Source of the DNA: Burkholderiales bacterium
GTDB lineage: Bacteria; Pseudomonadota; Gammaproteobacteria; Burkholderiales; JABEVD01
Assembly (NCBI GenBank): GCA_019753155.1
Contig: JAIELG010000021.1
Span: 1-36,695, forward strand
Direction: 5' to 3'
DNA length: 36,695 nucleotides
In this document: positions 17,642 to 25,841 of the stretch, piece by piece
Position numbering within the stretch: the first letter of the stretch is position 1
Layout of the letters: each line of letters opens with the position of its first letter
Notes under the pieces: generated by a model
Seen by the model: only the letters and a program-made list of their open reading frames with translations
What the model was told of the DNA's origin: nothing
The model's database searches: none
Translations under genes and position numbers: made by a program

Positions 17642-19133
17642 ACCCTGCACGCTTGTCATATTCGGCGCGGGCGGCAACCTCTCCAGAAAAAAACTGATAC
17701 CCGCGCTTTTTCAGCTCGAACGGTTCGGGCGTCTTCCCGACAATATGGTGATACTCGCTTCCAGCCTGGATCCATGGAGCCGCGAGGAATGGCTCGATGA
17801 AGTCTCGAAAATACTCCTGGCGAAATACCCGGCAGGCGTGGACGAGAAGGCATTCGAGCGCTTCCGGGAAAGACTGTATTATCACAGGAGCAGCCTCGAA
17901 GACCCGGAGGTTTACCAGAAGCTGAAAAAGACGCTGGAGGAGACCCCGGAATTTCCTTCGAACATCATTTTCTACATGGCGGTGAGGCCGGCCGAATTCC
18001 CCAATCTCATCGAGAAGCTGGCTCTCGTCGGCCTGCTTCAGGAAAAGGCGGGCTGGAGGCGGGTCGTGATCGAGAAGCCATTCGGCTACGATCTTCTGAG
18101 CGCGCAGATCCTGCAGAAGAGCCTGTCGAGGTACCTGGAAGAGCCCCAAATTTACCGCATAGACCATTATCTGGGCAAGGGCACGGTGCAGAACGTGATG
18201 GTGTTCCGTTTCGCCAACCTGCTTCTCGAGCCGTTGTGGAATCGCCATTATATCGACCATGTCCAGATCACCCACTCTGAAACCCTGGGGATAGAAGGCC
18301 GGGCGGATTATTACGAGGGGGCCGGGGCGCTCAGGGACATGATCCAGAGCCATCTGCTGCAACTCCTGACGATTGTCGCCATGGAGTCGCCCGTGTCGAT
18401 CTCCGCCGAGCATCTCAGGGACGAAAAGGTCAAGGTCTTGAAAGCCATACGTCCCATTCCCCAGAATGCGGTGCATGCCCATGCCTTCAGGGGGCAGTAC
18501 GAGAGCGGGATGGTCGACGGAAAAGCCGTTCCGGGCTATCTCGACGAATCGGGGGTTGCGCAGGGGAGCACGACCGAGACTTATGCCGCGCTCAAGCTGT
18601 TCATCGACAACTGGCGCTGGGCGGGCGTGCCCTTCTATCTCAGGACGGGAAAACGCATGGCCGAAAACAGTTCGGCGATATCCGTGCGCTTCAAGGCCCC
18701 TCCCCAGGATTTGCTGAGACAGACGCGCCGCGAGCCGCCCAAGCCGAACTGGATCCTGCTCGGGATACAGCCCATAGATTGCCTCAGAATGGAGATGCAG
18801 GTCAAGGTGCCCGGCCTCGATCTGCATACCCGCAGCATCAGCCTGGATGCGACTTACCGCAAGGGGGACGACCACGATTACGACGCCTATGAAGGACTGC
18901 TGCTGGATGTGATGAACGGGGATCATTCGCTGTTCCTGCGCTACGACGAAGTGGAATGGGCTTGGCGTACCGTGGATCCGATCCTGAAGGTCTGGGCCAT
19001 GGAGCGGGACTTCATCAACACCTATCCTTCAGGATCCTGGGGGCCGCGCGGCACCTATCGACTGTTCGACAGGGACGACCAGTTCTGGCGGCATTCCCTG
19101 GACATAGAAGGCGGAGATTTGCGCGCATTCTGA
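17628..19133 (+). CDS. zwf: Glucose-6-phosphate 1-dehydrogenase
   Basis: Oxidises glucose 6-phosphate to the lactone. The 501-residue protein has an N-terminal dinucleotide loop [16 protein letters not shown] (12-27; a variation on the usual GATGDLAxRKLLPAL), [10 protein letters not shown] (147-156), substrate/catalytic [13 protein letters not shown] (177-189) and catalytic His242 in MIQSHLLQ. The C-terminal domain has [14 protein letters not shown] and [18 protein letters not shown]. It works with gnd upstream and pgl on the opposite strand. In a likely autotroph this branch supplies reductant and pentoses or supports glycogen use; that is context inference. Confidence 0.96.
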   Translation: MKITEPCTLVIFGAGGNLSRKKLIPALFQLERFGRLPDNMVILASSLDPWSREEWLDEVSKILLAKYPAGVDEKAFERFRERLYYHRSSLEDPEVYQKLKKTLEETPEFPSNIIFYMAVRPAEFPNLIEKLALVGLLQEKAGWRRVVIEKPFGYDLLSAQILQKSLSRYLEEPQIYRIDHYLGKGTVQNVMVFRFANLLLEPLWNRHYIDHVQITHSETLGIEGRADYYEGAGALRDMIQSHLLQLLTIVAMESPVSISAEHLRDEKVKVLKAIRPIPQNAVHAHAFRGQYESGMVDGKAVPGYLDESGVAQGSTTETYAALKLFIDNWRWAGVPFYLRTGKRMAENSSAISVRFKAPPQDLLRQTRREPPKPNWILLGIQPIDCLRMEMQVKVPGLDLHTRSISLDATYRKGDDHDYDAYEGLLLDVMNGDHSLFLRYDEVEWAWRTVDPILKVWAMERDFINTYPSGSWGPRGTYRLFDRDDQFWRHSLDIEGGDLRAF

Positions 19134-19134
19134 G

Positions 19135-19177
19135 CATGGAATAGAATGGTTTATACCGTTTACAGGGCCATTCCATG
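19135..19177 (+). promoter_or_regulatory. Inverted repeat enclosing the leader and start codon of the 76-residue ORF
   Basis: The arms catggaat (19135-19142) and attccatg (19170-19177) are perfect reverse complements. The right arm contains the ATG at 19175-19177 and the loop contains the presumed SD AGGG. If transcribed, the hairpin could hide the start. Confidence 0.3.
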
Positions 19178-19405
19178 AAATCCGAAGATGCGGCGAATTA
19201 CTGGAATTCGCGCCAGGACGCGAAAAAGCCCGAGCGGTTCTATCTGACAGCCGTGAAATTTTCCATGGTAACTGAAGCGCTTACTACGCTCGAACAGTCC
19301 GGCTTGATCGATGCGGATGAATCGCGCAGGTTGCGGCAAAAATTTCTCGATGCGCGGCCCGGTTTCGAGGATGCCCTGAATAAGCTGTTTGGAGGGTATG
19401 AATGA
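19175..19405 (+). CDS. Small hypothetical protein (76 residues)
   Basis: A soluble, charged, helix-rich protein with no signal or membrane segment: KSEDAANYWNSRQDAKKPERFY at the N-terminus, then ALTTLEQSGLIDADESRRLRQKFLDARPGF. No family is recognised. The stop overlaps the following nitrilase gene (ATGA), so the pair is likely coupled. AGGG (19163-19166) is the probable ribosome-binding site. Codon use matches the neighbours. Confidence 0.6.
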   Translation: MKSEDAANYWNSRQDAKKPERFYLTAVKFSMVTEALTTLEQSGLIDADESRRLRQKFLDARPGFEDALNKLFGGYE

Positions 19406-20196
19406 AAATTGCAGCCATTCAGATGGTTTCCGGTCCGGAAATCGACGCCAATCTCGTCGAGGCTGCTCGTCTCATCGCCCAGGCAGCCGAAGAAGGCGCG
19501 AAGCTTGCAGTGCTTCCCGAATATTTCCCGATGATAGGCGCAAGGGATGTTGACCGGCTCGAAGCGCGGGAAGCCGAAGGATCCGGCCCGATTCAGGATT
19601 TTCTCTCAGGCATGGCAAGGCGCCATCGTCTCTGGATTGTCGGGGGGTCACTGCCGCTTCACGCGGAAAATACGGAAAAATCCCGCAACACCTGTTTCGT
19701 CTATGACGATTTCGGTTTGCAGCGGGCGCGTTACGACAAGATTCACCTCTTCAGCTTCGAGAACGGCGCGGAGCGTTACGAAGAGGGGCTTTGCATCGAG
19801 GCTGGAGAGGATGTATCGGTTTGCGATACGCCATTCGGAAAAATGGGGATTGCAATCTGCTACGATCTGCGTTTTCCTGAACTCTTCAGGAAAATGGGGG
19901 AGGTCGCTCTCATCGTGGTGCCCGCCGCCTTCACGCAAACCACCGGGCTTGCGCATTGGGAGCTGCTGTTGAGATCCCGCGCAGTGGAAAACCAGTGCTA
20001 TGTCATCGCTTCCGCCCAGGGCGGACTGCATCCCACCGGCAGAAGAACTTACGGCAACAGCATGATTGTCGATCCATGGGGGGAAATCGTCGCCAGGATG
20101 GACAAGGGGGCAGGTATCATCATGGCGCAATTCGATGCTTCCCGCATCGTCGATGTGAGAAGCAGCCTCCCTGCGTTGCGGCACAGGAAACTGTGA
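19402..20196 (+). CDS. Nitrilase-family amidase, deaminated glutathione amidase-like
   Basis: A 264-residue carbon-nitrogen hydrolase. The catalytic triad is complete: Glu40 (VLPEYFP), Lys113 (YDKIHLFSF) and Cys153 (IAICYDLRFPELFR). The YDLRFPELFR extension and ENGAERYEEG resemble the Nit1/YbeM/NitFhit branch, which hydrolyses deaminated glutathione formed by transaminase side reactions. That fits a genome with gshA/gshB, although these are 14 kb away. An omega-amidase role is the main alternative. It overlaps the small ORF upstream by ATGA and is followed two bases after its stop by the TPR-methyltransferase gene. Confidence 0.85.
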   Translation: MKIAAIQMVSGPEIDANLVEAARLIAQAAEEGAKLAVLPEYFPMIGARDVDRLEAREAEGSGPIQDFLSGMARRHRLWIVGGSLPLHAENTEKSRNTCFVYDDFGLQRARYDKIHLFSFENGAERYEEGLCIEAGEDVSVCDTPFGKMGIAICYDLRFPELFRKMGEVALIVVPAAFTQTTGLAHWELLLRSRAVENQCYVIASAQGGLHPTGRRTYGNSMIVDPWGEIVARMDKGAGIIMAQFDASRIVDVRSSLPALRHRKL

Positions 20197-20198
20197 AC

Positions 20199-21470
20199 AT
20201 GGAACTCGAACTTGCGCTGAAGAAACACTTCGATGGCGACCTGATTCAGGCCGAGGCGCTTTACCTGTCCATTCTGGAAAAAGCGCCGGATCAGCCCGAT
20301 GCGCTGCATTACCTCGGCATACTCATGCATCAGCGGGGCGCGAGCGACCAGGCGTTGCAACTTGTCGTAAAATCTATTCAACTGGCGCCTGGTCGAGCCG
20401 ACTGGCACAACGATTTGGGGAACATCCTCTTTGAAAGAAGGGAGGTTTCTTCCGCGGCTGAAGCCTTCCTGGATTCGATCGAGCTCGACCCTGAACATGC
20501 CAATGCCTGGAACAACCTGGGTTCGGCTCTGGAGAAGCTGCATCGATACGATGATGCCGAAACGGCCTATGGAAAAGCCATAGCTTTCGATCCTGCATTC
20601 GTCGATGCCCTTAACAACATGGGCAATCTGCTTGCTTTCTGCGGCAGGGAAGTCGAAGCCGCGGAATACCATTGCAGGGCATATGTGGTGGAGCCCACGG
20701 CAGACAAGCCCAAATCGATGCTCGGCATAGCCTATTACAAGCTTGGGCGTATCAGCGATGCTGCGGAAGTTTATCGTCAATGGATGATGGACGAGCCGGA
20801 CAATCCCGTAGCCTGCCATCTTCATGCCGCCTGCTCGAAAATCGATGTGCCCGCGCGCGCTTCCAATGCTTACATCGAAAGGACATTCGATGCATTTTCC
20901 GAAAATTTCGACACCAGGCTGGAGGAGCTTTCCTATAGGGGGCCGCAGTTGATAAGGGATGCGCTCCATTTGGCGATCCAGGCTGAGGGCAGGCTTGTCG
21001 TGCTCGATGGCGGCTGCGGGACTGGATTGTGCGGCCCGCTGATCAGACCCTATGCTTCCAGGCTCGTCGGGGTGGATCTTTCTTCGGGTATGCTGGAAGT
21101 CGCAAGACAGAGCGTTTACGACGAGCTCGTCCAGATGGAACTCACCGAGTATCTTTCCAGCCAGCGGGAGACATTCGATGTGATTGTCGCTTCGGATACG
21201 TTCATCTATTTCGGCGACCTGACGGATGTGATCCGGGCTGCAAGGGGCGCGCTGAAGGCGGGCGGCTTGCTGCTTTTCACGACAGAAGAAGCCGATGAGT
21301 CGGCTTGCCATGTCATCAATCCCCATGGGCGCTATAGTCATGGACGCGCCTATCTCGATTCGGTGCTGAGGGATGAGGGCTTCGAAGTCGGCGCAATCGA
21401 ATCCCACATGATGCGCTTCGAATTCGGCAAGCCGGTGAAAACGCTGGTTGTGACCTCCAGAAAATTTTGA
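20199..21470 (+). CDS. TPR-repeat / SAM methyltransferase fusion protein
   Basis: A 423-residue protein starting at ATG 20199 with AGGAA about ten bases upstream; a longer frame only extends back through the nitrilase gene. Residues about 1-215 form five or six TPR units (for example NDLGNILFERREVSSAAEAFLDSIELDP and NAWNNLGSALEKLHRYDDAETAYGKAI). The C-terminal half is a class I methyltransferase: VVLDGGCGTGLCGPLI (motif I, about 269-284), LVGVDLSSGMLEVAR, FDVIVASDTFIYFGDL and LLLFTTEE. Such TPR-methyltransferases are widespread and mostly uncharacterised; the TPR part probably binds a protein substrate. The run-on of three genes suggests cotranscription with the nitrilase. Confidence 0.85.
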   Translation: MELELALKKHFDGDLIQAEALYLSILEKAPDQPDALHYLGILMHQRGASDQALQLVVKSIQLAPGRADWHNDLGNILFERREVSSAAEAFLDSIELDPEHANAWNNLGSALEKLHRYDDAETAYGKAIAFDPAFVDALNNMGNLLAFCGREVEAAEYHCRAYVVEPTADKPKSMLGIAYYKLGRISDAAEVYRQWMMDEPDNPVACHLHAACSKIDVPARASNAYIERTFDAFSENFDTRLEELSYRGPQLIRDALHLAIQAEGRLVVLDGGCGTGLCGPLIRPYASRLVGVDLSSGMLEVARQSVYDELVQMELTEYLSSQRETFDVIVASDTFIYFGDLTDVIRAARGALKAGGLLLFTTEEADESACHVINPHGRYSHGRAYLDSVLRDEGFEVGAIESHMMRFEFGKPVKTLVVTSRKF

Positions 21471-21494
21471 GAACCGCGAGGTTTGGTCTATACT
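21467..21494 (+). promoter_or_regulatory. Sigma70 promoter for the DUF2892 gene
   Basis: TTGAGA (21467-21472) and TATACT (21489-21494) are separated by 16 bases. The -35 overlaps the end of the methyltransferase gene. Transcription would begin near 21501, directly before the palindrome at 21503. Confidence 0.6.
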
Positions 21495-21502
21495 GAAATT
21501 GC

Positions 21503-21518
21503 ATTAGCAATTTCTAAT
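21503..21518. promoter_or_regulatory. Operator-like palindrome ATTAG-N6-CTAAT
   Basis: ATTAGCAATTTCTAAT is a 16-base palindrome with one mismatched pair, placed at the predicted transcription start and before the SD. AT-rich palindromes of this kind are operators of ArsR-family sulfide/persulfide sensors (BigR/YgaV type), which commonly control DUF2892 proteins. The regulator identity is inferred. Confidence 0.5.
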
Positions 21519-21533
21519 ATATTTGGAGGCATG

Positions 21534-21743
21534 ATGAAAGCTAACGTTGGAAATCTGGACAAAATCATCAGGATCATCGCCGGGATCGGGCTGTTCAGCC
21601 TGTTTTTCATACTCGAAGGCAATCTGCGGTTTCTGGGTTTGATCGGCATCGTGCCGATTGCGACCGCCTTGATAGGCTGGTGCCCGCTTTACAGCGTGAT
21701 CGGTGTAAGCACCTGCCCGCTGACCGGAAAAAAGACTTCCTGA
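21534..21743 (+). CDS. DUF2892 (YgaP membrane-domain-like) protein
   Basis: A 69-residue protein with two hydrophobic helices (about residues 14-30 and 33-52). NVGNLDKIIRIIAGIGLFSL and the Cys-containing end IGWCPLYSVIGVSTCPLTGKK are typical of DUF2892, the membrane part of E. coli YgaP and of stand-alone inner-membrane proteins near sulfur-transfer genes. ATG 21534 is preferred over 21531 because GGAGG (21525-21529) would be only one base from the latter. It has its own promoter and palindrome and no rhodanese domain. Function unknown; a link to sulfide or persulfide stress is inferred from the family. Confidence 0.8.
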   Translation: MKANVGNLDKIIRIIAGIGLFSLFFILEGNLRFLGLIGIVPIATALIGWCPLYSVIGVSTCPLTGKKTS

Positions 21744-21749
21744 CCCCGG

Positions 21750-22595
21750 TCATCTGCCTTCCCTGCTGGCGGATTCCGCAGCTTCCCGGTTCATGACGAT
21801 GATGCTGATCCGCCTGTTGATGGGGTCGAACGGGTCGTGCTTGTCGAGGGGAATGGCGGAGGCGAGTCCCAGGACGCGCAGCACTTTGGTATCCTCCATT
21901 CCTCCCGCCACCAATGCCTGCCTTGAAGCATTGGCGCGGTCTATGGAAAGATCCCAGTTGTTGTAATTCCTTTCGCTGCCCTGATAGGGCGTGGCATCGG
22001 TATGGCCGGAAAGGCTGATCCGGTTCGGAACCGCGTTGAGTGTTTTTCCTATTTCATTCAGAATTTCAATGGCATAGGGCTGGAGTTCTGCGCTGCCCAC
22101 GTCGAACATCGGACGGTTTTTTTCATCGACGATCTGTATCCGCAACCCGTAGACCGTGATATCGATCAGCAGTTGTTTCCTGAACTTGCTCATGGCAGGA
22201 TTGGACTCGATGAGTTTTTCCAGGGTTTTCTTCAACTGCTCCAGCCTTTCCATTTCGCGTCGCTGCAATTCCTTTTCGGCAGATGCGAGATCCGCGCCGG
22301 CGACATGGCCGCTCTTTCTCGTCAGGTCGGTGTCGTTGCCTTCGATGATCGTGGCGCTTTGCCCATCGGTTTTTCCGCCGGAAAGCGCAACTGAAAGAGG
22401 GGTGTTGAAGTATTCCGCGATTTTCCTCAAATCGCTTTCAGTGGTCGAACTGAGCAGCCACATGAGCAAAAAAAAAGCCATCATGGCTGTGACGAAGTCG
22501 GCGTAGGCGACTTTCCACACGCCGGAATTGGACATGCCGTTGTCCCGGATAATCTTTACGACTATCCTTGGCTTTCTGCCTTGTCTGCCTTTCAT
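21750..22595 (-). CDS. motB: Flagellar motor stator protein MotB (orphan)
   Basis: A 281-residue inner-membrane protein. A basic N-terminus leads into one helix, WKVAYADFVTAMMAFFLLMWLL, with the proton-carrying Asp33. Then comes the plug/linker (KIAEYFNTPLSVALSGG) and a C-terminal OmpA-like peptidoglycan-binding domain with NRISLSGHTDATPYQG, LSIDRANASRQ and NRRISIIVMN. It aligns along its whole length with E. coli MotB (308 residues) but lacks that protein's C-terminal tail. MotB normally pairs with MotA; no motA is adjacent here, and the next gene upstream is an RND pump. SD GAGGTGG (complement of 22603-22609). The leader carries a c-di-GMP-I riboswitch with its own promoter. Confidence 0.93.
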   Translation of the reverse strand: MKGRQGRKPRIVVKIIRDNGMSNSGVWKVAYADFVTAMMAFFLLMWLLSSTTESDLRKIAEYFNTPLSVALSGGKTDGQSATIIEGNDTDLTRKSGHVAGADLASAEKELQRREMERLEQLKKTLEKLIESNPAMSKFRKQLLIDITVYGLRIQIVDEKNRPMFDVGSAELQPYAIEILNEIGKTLNAVPNRISLSGHTDATPYQGSERNYNNWDLSIDRANASRQALVAGGMEDTKVLRVLGLASAIPLDKHDPFDPINRRISIIVMNREAAESASREGR

Positions 22596-22640
22596 GGAAT
22601 AGCCACCTCGCAGTCCTGAAAACCCGGGATGGCGGGCGCA

Positions 22641-22732
22641 GGATATCCGGCGACCCCGCTAGCGTTCGACATCGAGTCGAGTAGCCCGGAAGCTTTGCGT
22701 CCCCGTCTTTCGGCGGGTTTGCCTTTTGGTGC
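22641..22732 (-). ncRNA. c-di-GMP-I (GEMM-I) riboswitch in the motB leader
   Basis: Read on the minus strand, the leader has the GEMM-I hallmarks in order: GGCAAACC, a P2 stem closed by a GAAA tetraloop (CCCGCC-GAAA-GACGGG), GGGACGCAAAGC, CTTCCGGGCTA starting the P3 arm, and CTAGCGGGGTCGCC closing it. This follows the Vibrio Vc2 aptamer almost block for block. The predicted transcription start coincides with its 5' edge. Downstream, GCCATC (complement of 22628-22633) can pair with GGTGGC of the motB SD, so translational control by SD sequestration is possible. The direction of control (on or off) cannot be read from the sequence with confidence. Confidence 0.9.
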
Positions 22733-22738
22733 GCTTCG

Positions 22739-22767
22739 ACTCTATTGCAAAAGGGTGGGGCAGTCAA
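22739..22767 (-). promoter_or_regulatory. Sigma70 promoter of the riboswitch-motB transcript
   Basis: On the minus strand TTGACT (22767-22762) and TAGAGT (22744-22739) are 17 bases apart. It overlaps the stop of the RND gene and would start RNA near 22732, exactly at the riboswitch, so motB has a transcript separate from the efflux operon. Confidence 0.7.
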
Positions 22768-25700
22768 GCCTCGCCGACCGTTGCCCCTTCTGAGGCTATA
22801 CCTTTCGAGTGATCCGCTGCGAGCAGCATGTACATCGATGGGACGACGAAAAGCGTGAACAGGGTTCCGATGGCGATTCCGGTCAGGATCACGAGTCCCA
22901 TGTTGAAACGTCCGGCGGCCCCGGCCCCGGAAGCCGTCACGAGCGGCAGCACGCCGAGCACCATGGCGGCCGTAGTCATCAGGATCGGACGCAGCCGGAT
23001 CGATGCGCCCTGCTCGATCGCTTCCAGCTTGCTTTTGCCGGCGCGCTGCAATTCGTTGGCGAATTGCACGATGAGGATGCCGTGTTTGCTGATGAGGCCG
23101 ATGAGGGTGACGAGTCCAACCTCGGTGTAGATGTTGAGGCTGGCCCCACCCACCCCTATGGCGATGAAAATCATCGCGCCGCATATCGACATCGGCACGC
23201 TGACGAGCACGATGAGCGGATCGCGGAAGCTCTCGAACTGGGCCGAAAGCGCCAGGAAGATGATGATGAGGGCGAAGGCGAAGGTCGCAACGAGGGCAGA
23301 GGATTCCTGCTCGTATTGCCTGGACTGCCCGGCATAATCGACGCTATAGCCTTGCGGAAGCACTTCTTTCGCAAGTTTCTGCATGGTGGCGAGGGCGTCC
23401 CCCAGAGTGACGCCTGGCATCGGAACGCCGGAGATGGTCGCGGAATTGAGCTGCTGGAAATGGTTGAGGGATTCCGGCACGACGCCCGTTTTCAGGCTGA
23501 CCACGGTGGAGAGCGGAAAGACGGCGCCGCTCTGGTTCTTGACGTAATAATTGTTCAATTGTTCCGAATTCAGCCGCTCTTCCTGCATCACCTGCGGAAT
23601 CACCTTGTAGGAGCGGTCGCCCAGGCTGAAATAGTTGACATAGCCTTCCCCCAGCATCGCGTTCAGGCTGCTGCCCACATCCCGCATCGTCAATCCGAGC
23701 TGGGCGGCCTTTTCCCTGTTGACGACGATGCTGGTTTGCGGCCTGTCTATCTTGAGGTCGTCGTCCATGAAGATGAACATTCCGCTTGCCTGGGCCTTTG
23801 CCTTGAGTTCCTGGGCGATTTCATCGAGCCGGTCGTAGGAGTCCGTTGTGCCGATCACGAACTGCATGGGCAAGCCCCGTCCGCCGCCTGGAAGAGGGGG
23901 GCGCTGGAACACGGCTACCTTCGCGCCTGCGATCTGGTTGAGCCTCGCCTGCACTGCGGGCTGCAACTCGGTCGTGCTCCGCTTCCTCTCGTCCCATGGC
24001 TTGAAGACCATTCCCGCTATTCCCGAATTGAGTCCCTGAATGCCGTCGAGCTGGAATACATGATCGGTTTCCGGGTAGGAAGAGAATACCTTGTAAACTT
24101 CCCTGGAATTCAACTGGGTCTGCTTCAGGGTCGCATCGGGGGCTGCCGTGATCATGGAAATCAGCACCCCCTGGTCTTCCTGGGGGGCGAGTTCGGATTT
24201 TGAACCGGCATAAAGGAAATAGATGCTGCCGAGAATGATGACGGCAAATACCGATACCACGGGCAGGCTGTTGAGGACGCCGTGCAGACGCTTCTGGTAG
24301 CCCTTTTTGAGGCGGTCGAACTGCCTGTCTATAAACTTGACGAAGCGCCCCTCCCCGTCATGGCTTTTCAGGAAGCGGGAACACATCATCGGGGAGAGCG
24401 TCAATGCGATGATCGCCGAAACCGTGACGGCGCCCGCAAGGGTGAAGGCGAATTCGGTGAAGAGCGCGCCTGTCAGTCCGCCCATGAATCCTATGGGCAC
24501 GTACACTGCGACGAGCACCACGGTCATCGCGAAAATGGGGCCGACCAGTTCCCTTGCGCTCATCAATGCAGCCTTGATCGGGGGGAGTCCTTCTTCCATA
24601 TGCCGATTGACGTTTTCCACCACGATGATCGCGTCGTCGACCACGAGTCCGATCGCAAGCACCAGGGCAAGCAGGGTCAGCAGGTTGATCGTGTAACCGA
24701 AGGTCAGCATGATGAAAAAAGTCCCCACGAGCGAGAGCGGCATCGCGATCACCGGGATCAGCACCGAGCGGGCCGAGCCCAGGAACAGGAAAATCACCAG
24801 GGTCACGATCAGGAGCGTTTTGAGAAGCGTGCTGATGACTTCATGGATGGCGCTGTTTACGAATTTGGTCGAATCGTAGACGATCTTGCCCTGCAAGCCC
24901 TGCGGCAGGGCTTCCTGTATGGCGGGCAGCGCCTTGCGGATGCCTTCGGTCACGGAAAGAAGATTGGCCGAAGGGGCGACTTTGATGCCGATATAGACCG
25001 CAGTGTCCCCGTCGAAACCCACGGCCGTGTCATAGTTCTCGGACCCGAGCGTCACTCTGGCGACATCGCCTAGATGGACGTTCGCGCCGTTCTGCGTCTT
25101 GATAACGAGGTTTTCGAACTCTTCGACCGTGTGCAGGCCGGTATTGGCGGTCAGATTGACCGTCACCATCTGGCCCTGGGTACGTCCGACCGCGGAAATA
25201 AAATCGTTGTTGGACAGGGCGGCGCTTACGTCGGCCGCGGTGACACGGTAGGCCGCGAGTTTCGCCGGATCGAGCCAGGCGCGCAATGCAAACTGGCGCT
25301 TGCCGAGAATCTCCGCAGTCTGGACCCCCTCGACGGCCTGGAGCTTGGGTTGCACCACCCGGATCAGATAATCGGTGATCTTGTTGGTGGAGAGCACCTT
25401 GCTGGAAAAGCCGATATACATCGAATCGATGGTGTCGCCGATTGCCACGGAGATGATGGGTTGTTGTGTTCCCGGCGGGAGCTGGTTCAGGACTGCATTG
25501 ACCTGGGTGTTGATCTCGGTGAGCGCCTTGTTGTAGTCGTAATTGAGGCGCAGCGTCGCCTGTATCGTGCTCGCGCTCAGGGTACTGGTCGAGGTCAGGT
25601 AGTCTATCCCGTTCGCCTGGGCGATCGAATTCTCCAGAGGGGTGGTGATGAAGCCTGCGATCAGCTTGGGATCCGCCCCCGAATAAATCGTGCTTACCGT

Positions 25701-25835
25701 CACCACGGCATCCTGTGTCACGGGAAACTGACGCACGGATAAAAGCCCGAAAGAGCGCAATCCCAGCACCAGGATCAGCAGGCTGACTACGGTGGCGAGC
25801 ACCGGTCTTTTGATGAATATGTCCGTAAAGTTCAT
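22764..25835 (-). CDS. RND efflux pump inner-membrane transporter (HAE1/AcrB type)
   Basis: A 1023-residue proton-driven exporter, normal length for the family. Twelve helices in the usual 1+5 / 1+5 pattern with two large periplasmic loops. Helix 4 carries the proton-relay pair Asp400-Asp401 in LAIGLVVDDAIIVVENVNRHMEEG; the start FIKRPVLATVVSLLILVLGL and the GLITKHG-like ISKHGILIVQFANE near the C-terminus are typical. It resembles multidrug rather than heavy-metal pumps (MexK/MuxB/MdtB-like). It is the last gene of a minus-strand operon, marR-OMF-MFP-RND, six bases after the MFP stop, and should form a tripartite complex with those products. Substrates cannot be predicted. Confidence 0.95.
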   Translation of the reverse strand: MNFTDIFIKRPVLATVVSLLILVLGLRSFGLLSVRQFPVTQDAVVTVSTIYSGADPKLIAGFITTPLENSIAQANGIDYLTSTSTLSASTIQATLRLNYDYNKALTEINTQVNAVLNQLPPGTQQPIISVAIGDTIDSMYIGFSSKVLSTNKITDYLIRVVQPKLQAVEGVQTAEILGKRQFALRAWLDPAKLAAYRVTAADVSAALSNNDFISAVGRTQGQMVTVNLTANTGLHTVEEFENLVIKTQNGANVHLGDVARVTLGSENYDTAVGFDGDTAVYIGIKVAPSANLLSVTEGIRKALPAIQEALPQGLQGKIVYDSTKFVNSAIHEVISTLLKTLLIVTLVIFLFLGSARSVLIPVIAMPLSLVGTFFIMLTFGYTINLLTLLALVLAIGLVVDDAIIVVENVNRHMEEGLPPIKAALMSARELVGPIFAMTVVLVAVYVPIGFMGGLTGALFTEFAFTLAGAVTVSAIIALTLSPMMCSRFLKSHDGEGRFVKFIDRQFDRLKKGYQKRLHGVLNSLPVVSVFAVIILGSIYFLYAGSKSELAPQEDQGVLISMITAAPDATLKQTQLNSREVYKVFSSYPETDHVFQLDGIQGLNSGIAGMVFKPWDERKRSTTELQPAVQARLNQIAGAKVAVFQRPPLPGGGRGLPMQFVIGTTDSYDRLDEIAQELKAKAQASGMFIFMDDDLKIDRPQTSIVVNREKAAQLGLTMRDVGSSLNAMLGEGYVNYFSLGDRSYKVIPQVMQEERLNSEQLNNYYVKNQSGAVFPLSTVVSLKTGVVPESLNHFQQLNSATISGVPMPGVTLGDALATMQKLAKEVLPQGYSVDYAGQSRQYEQESSALVATFAFALIIIFLALSAQFESFRDPLIVLVSVPMSICGAMIFIAIGVGGASLNIYTEVGLVTLIGLISKHGILIVQFANELQRAGKSKLEAIEQGASIRLRPILMTTAAMVLGVLPLVTASGAGAAGRFNMGLVILTGIAIGTLFTLFVVPSMYMLLAADHSKGIASEGATVGEA

Positions 25836-25841
25836 GGATGG

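Noticed and set aside
20049-21407. 452-codon minus-strand open frame opposite the TPR-methyltransferase
   Set aside because: It covers parts of two plus-strand genes with clear motifs; composition is that of a shadow frame.
22596-22763. Intrinsic terminator for the RND operon upstream of the motB promoter
   Set aside because: The only strong stems in this gap belong to the riboswitch, and no T-run follows a separate hairpin; readthrough into motB cannot be excluded.
22809-24203. 464-codon plus-strand open frame opposite the RND gene
   Set aside because: His/Arg/Asp/Gly-rich translation typical of an antisense shadow; the minus strand encodes an intact RND transporter.
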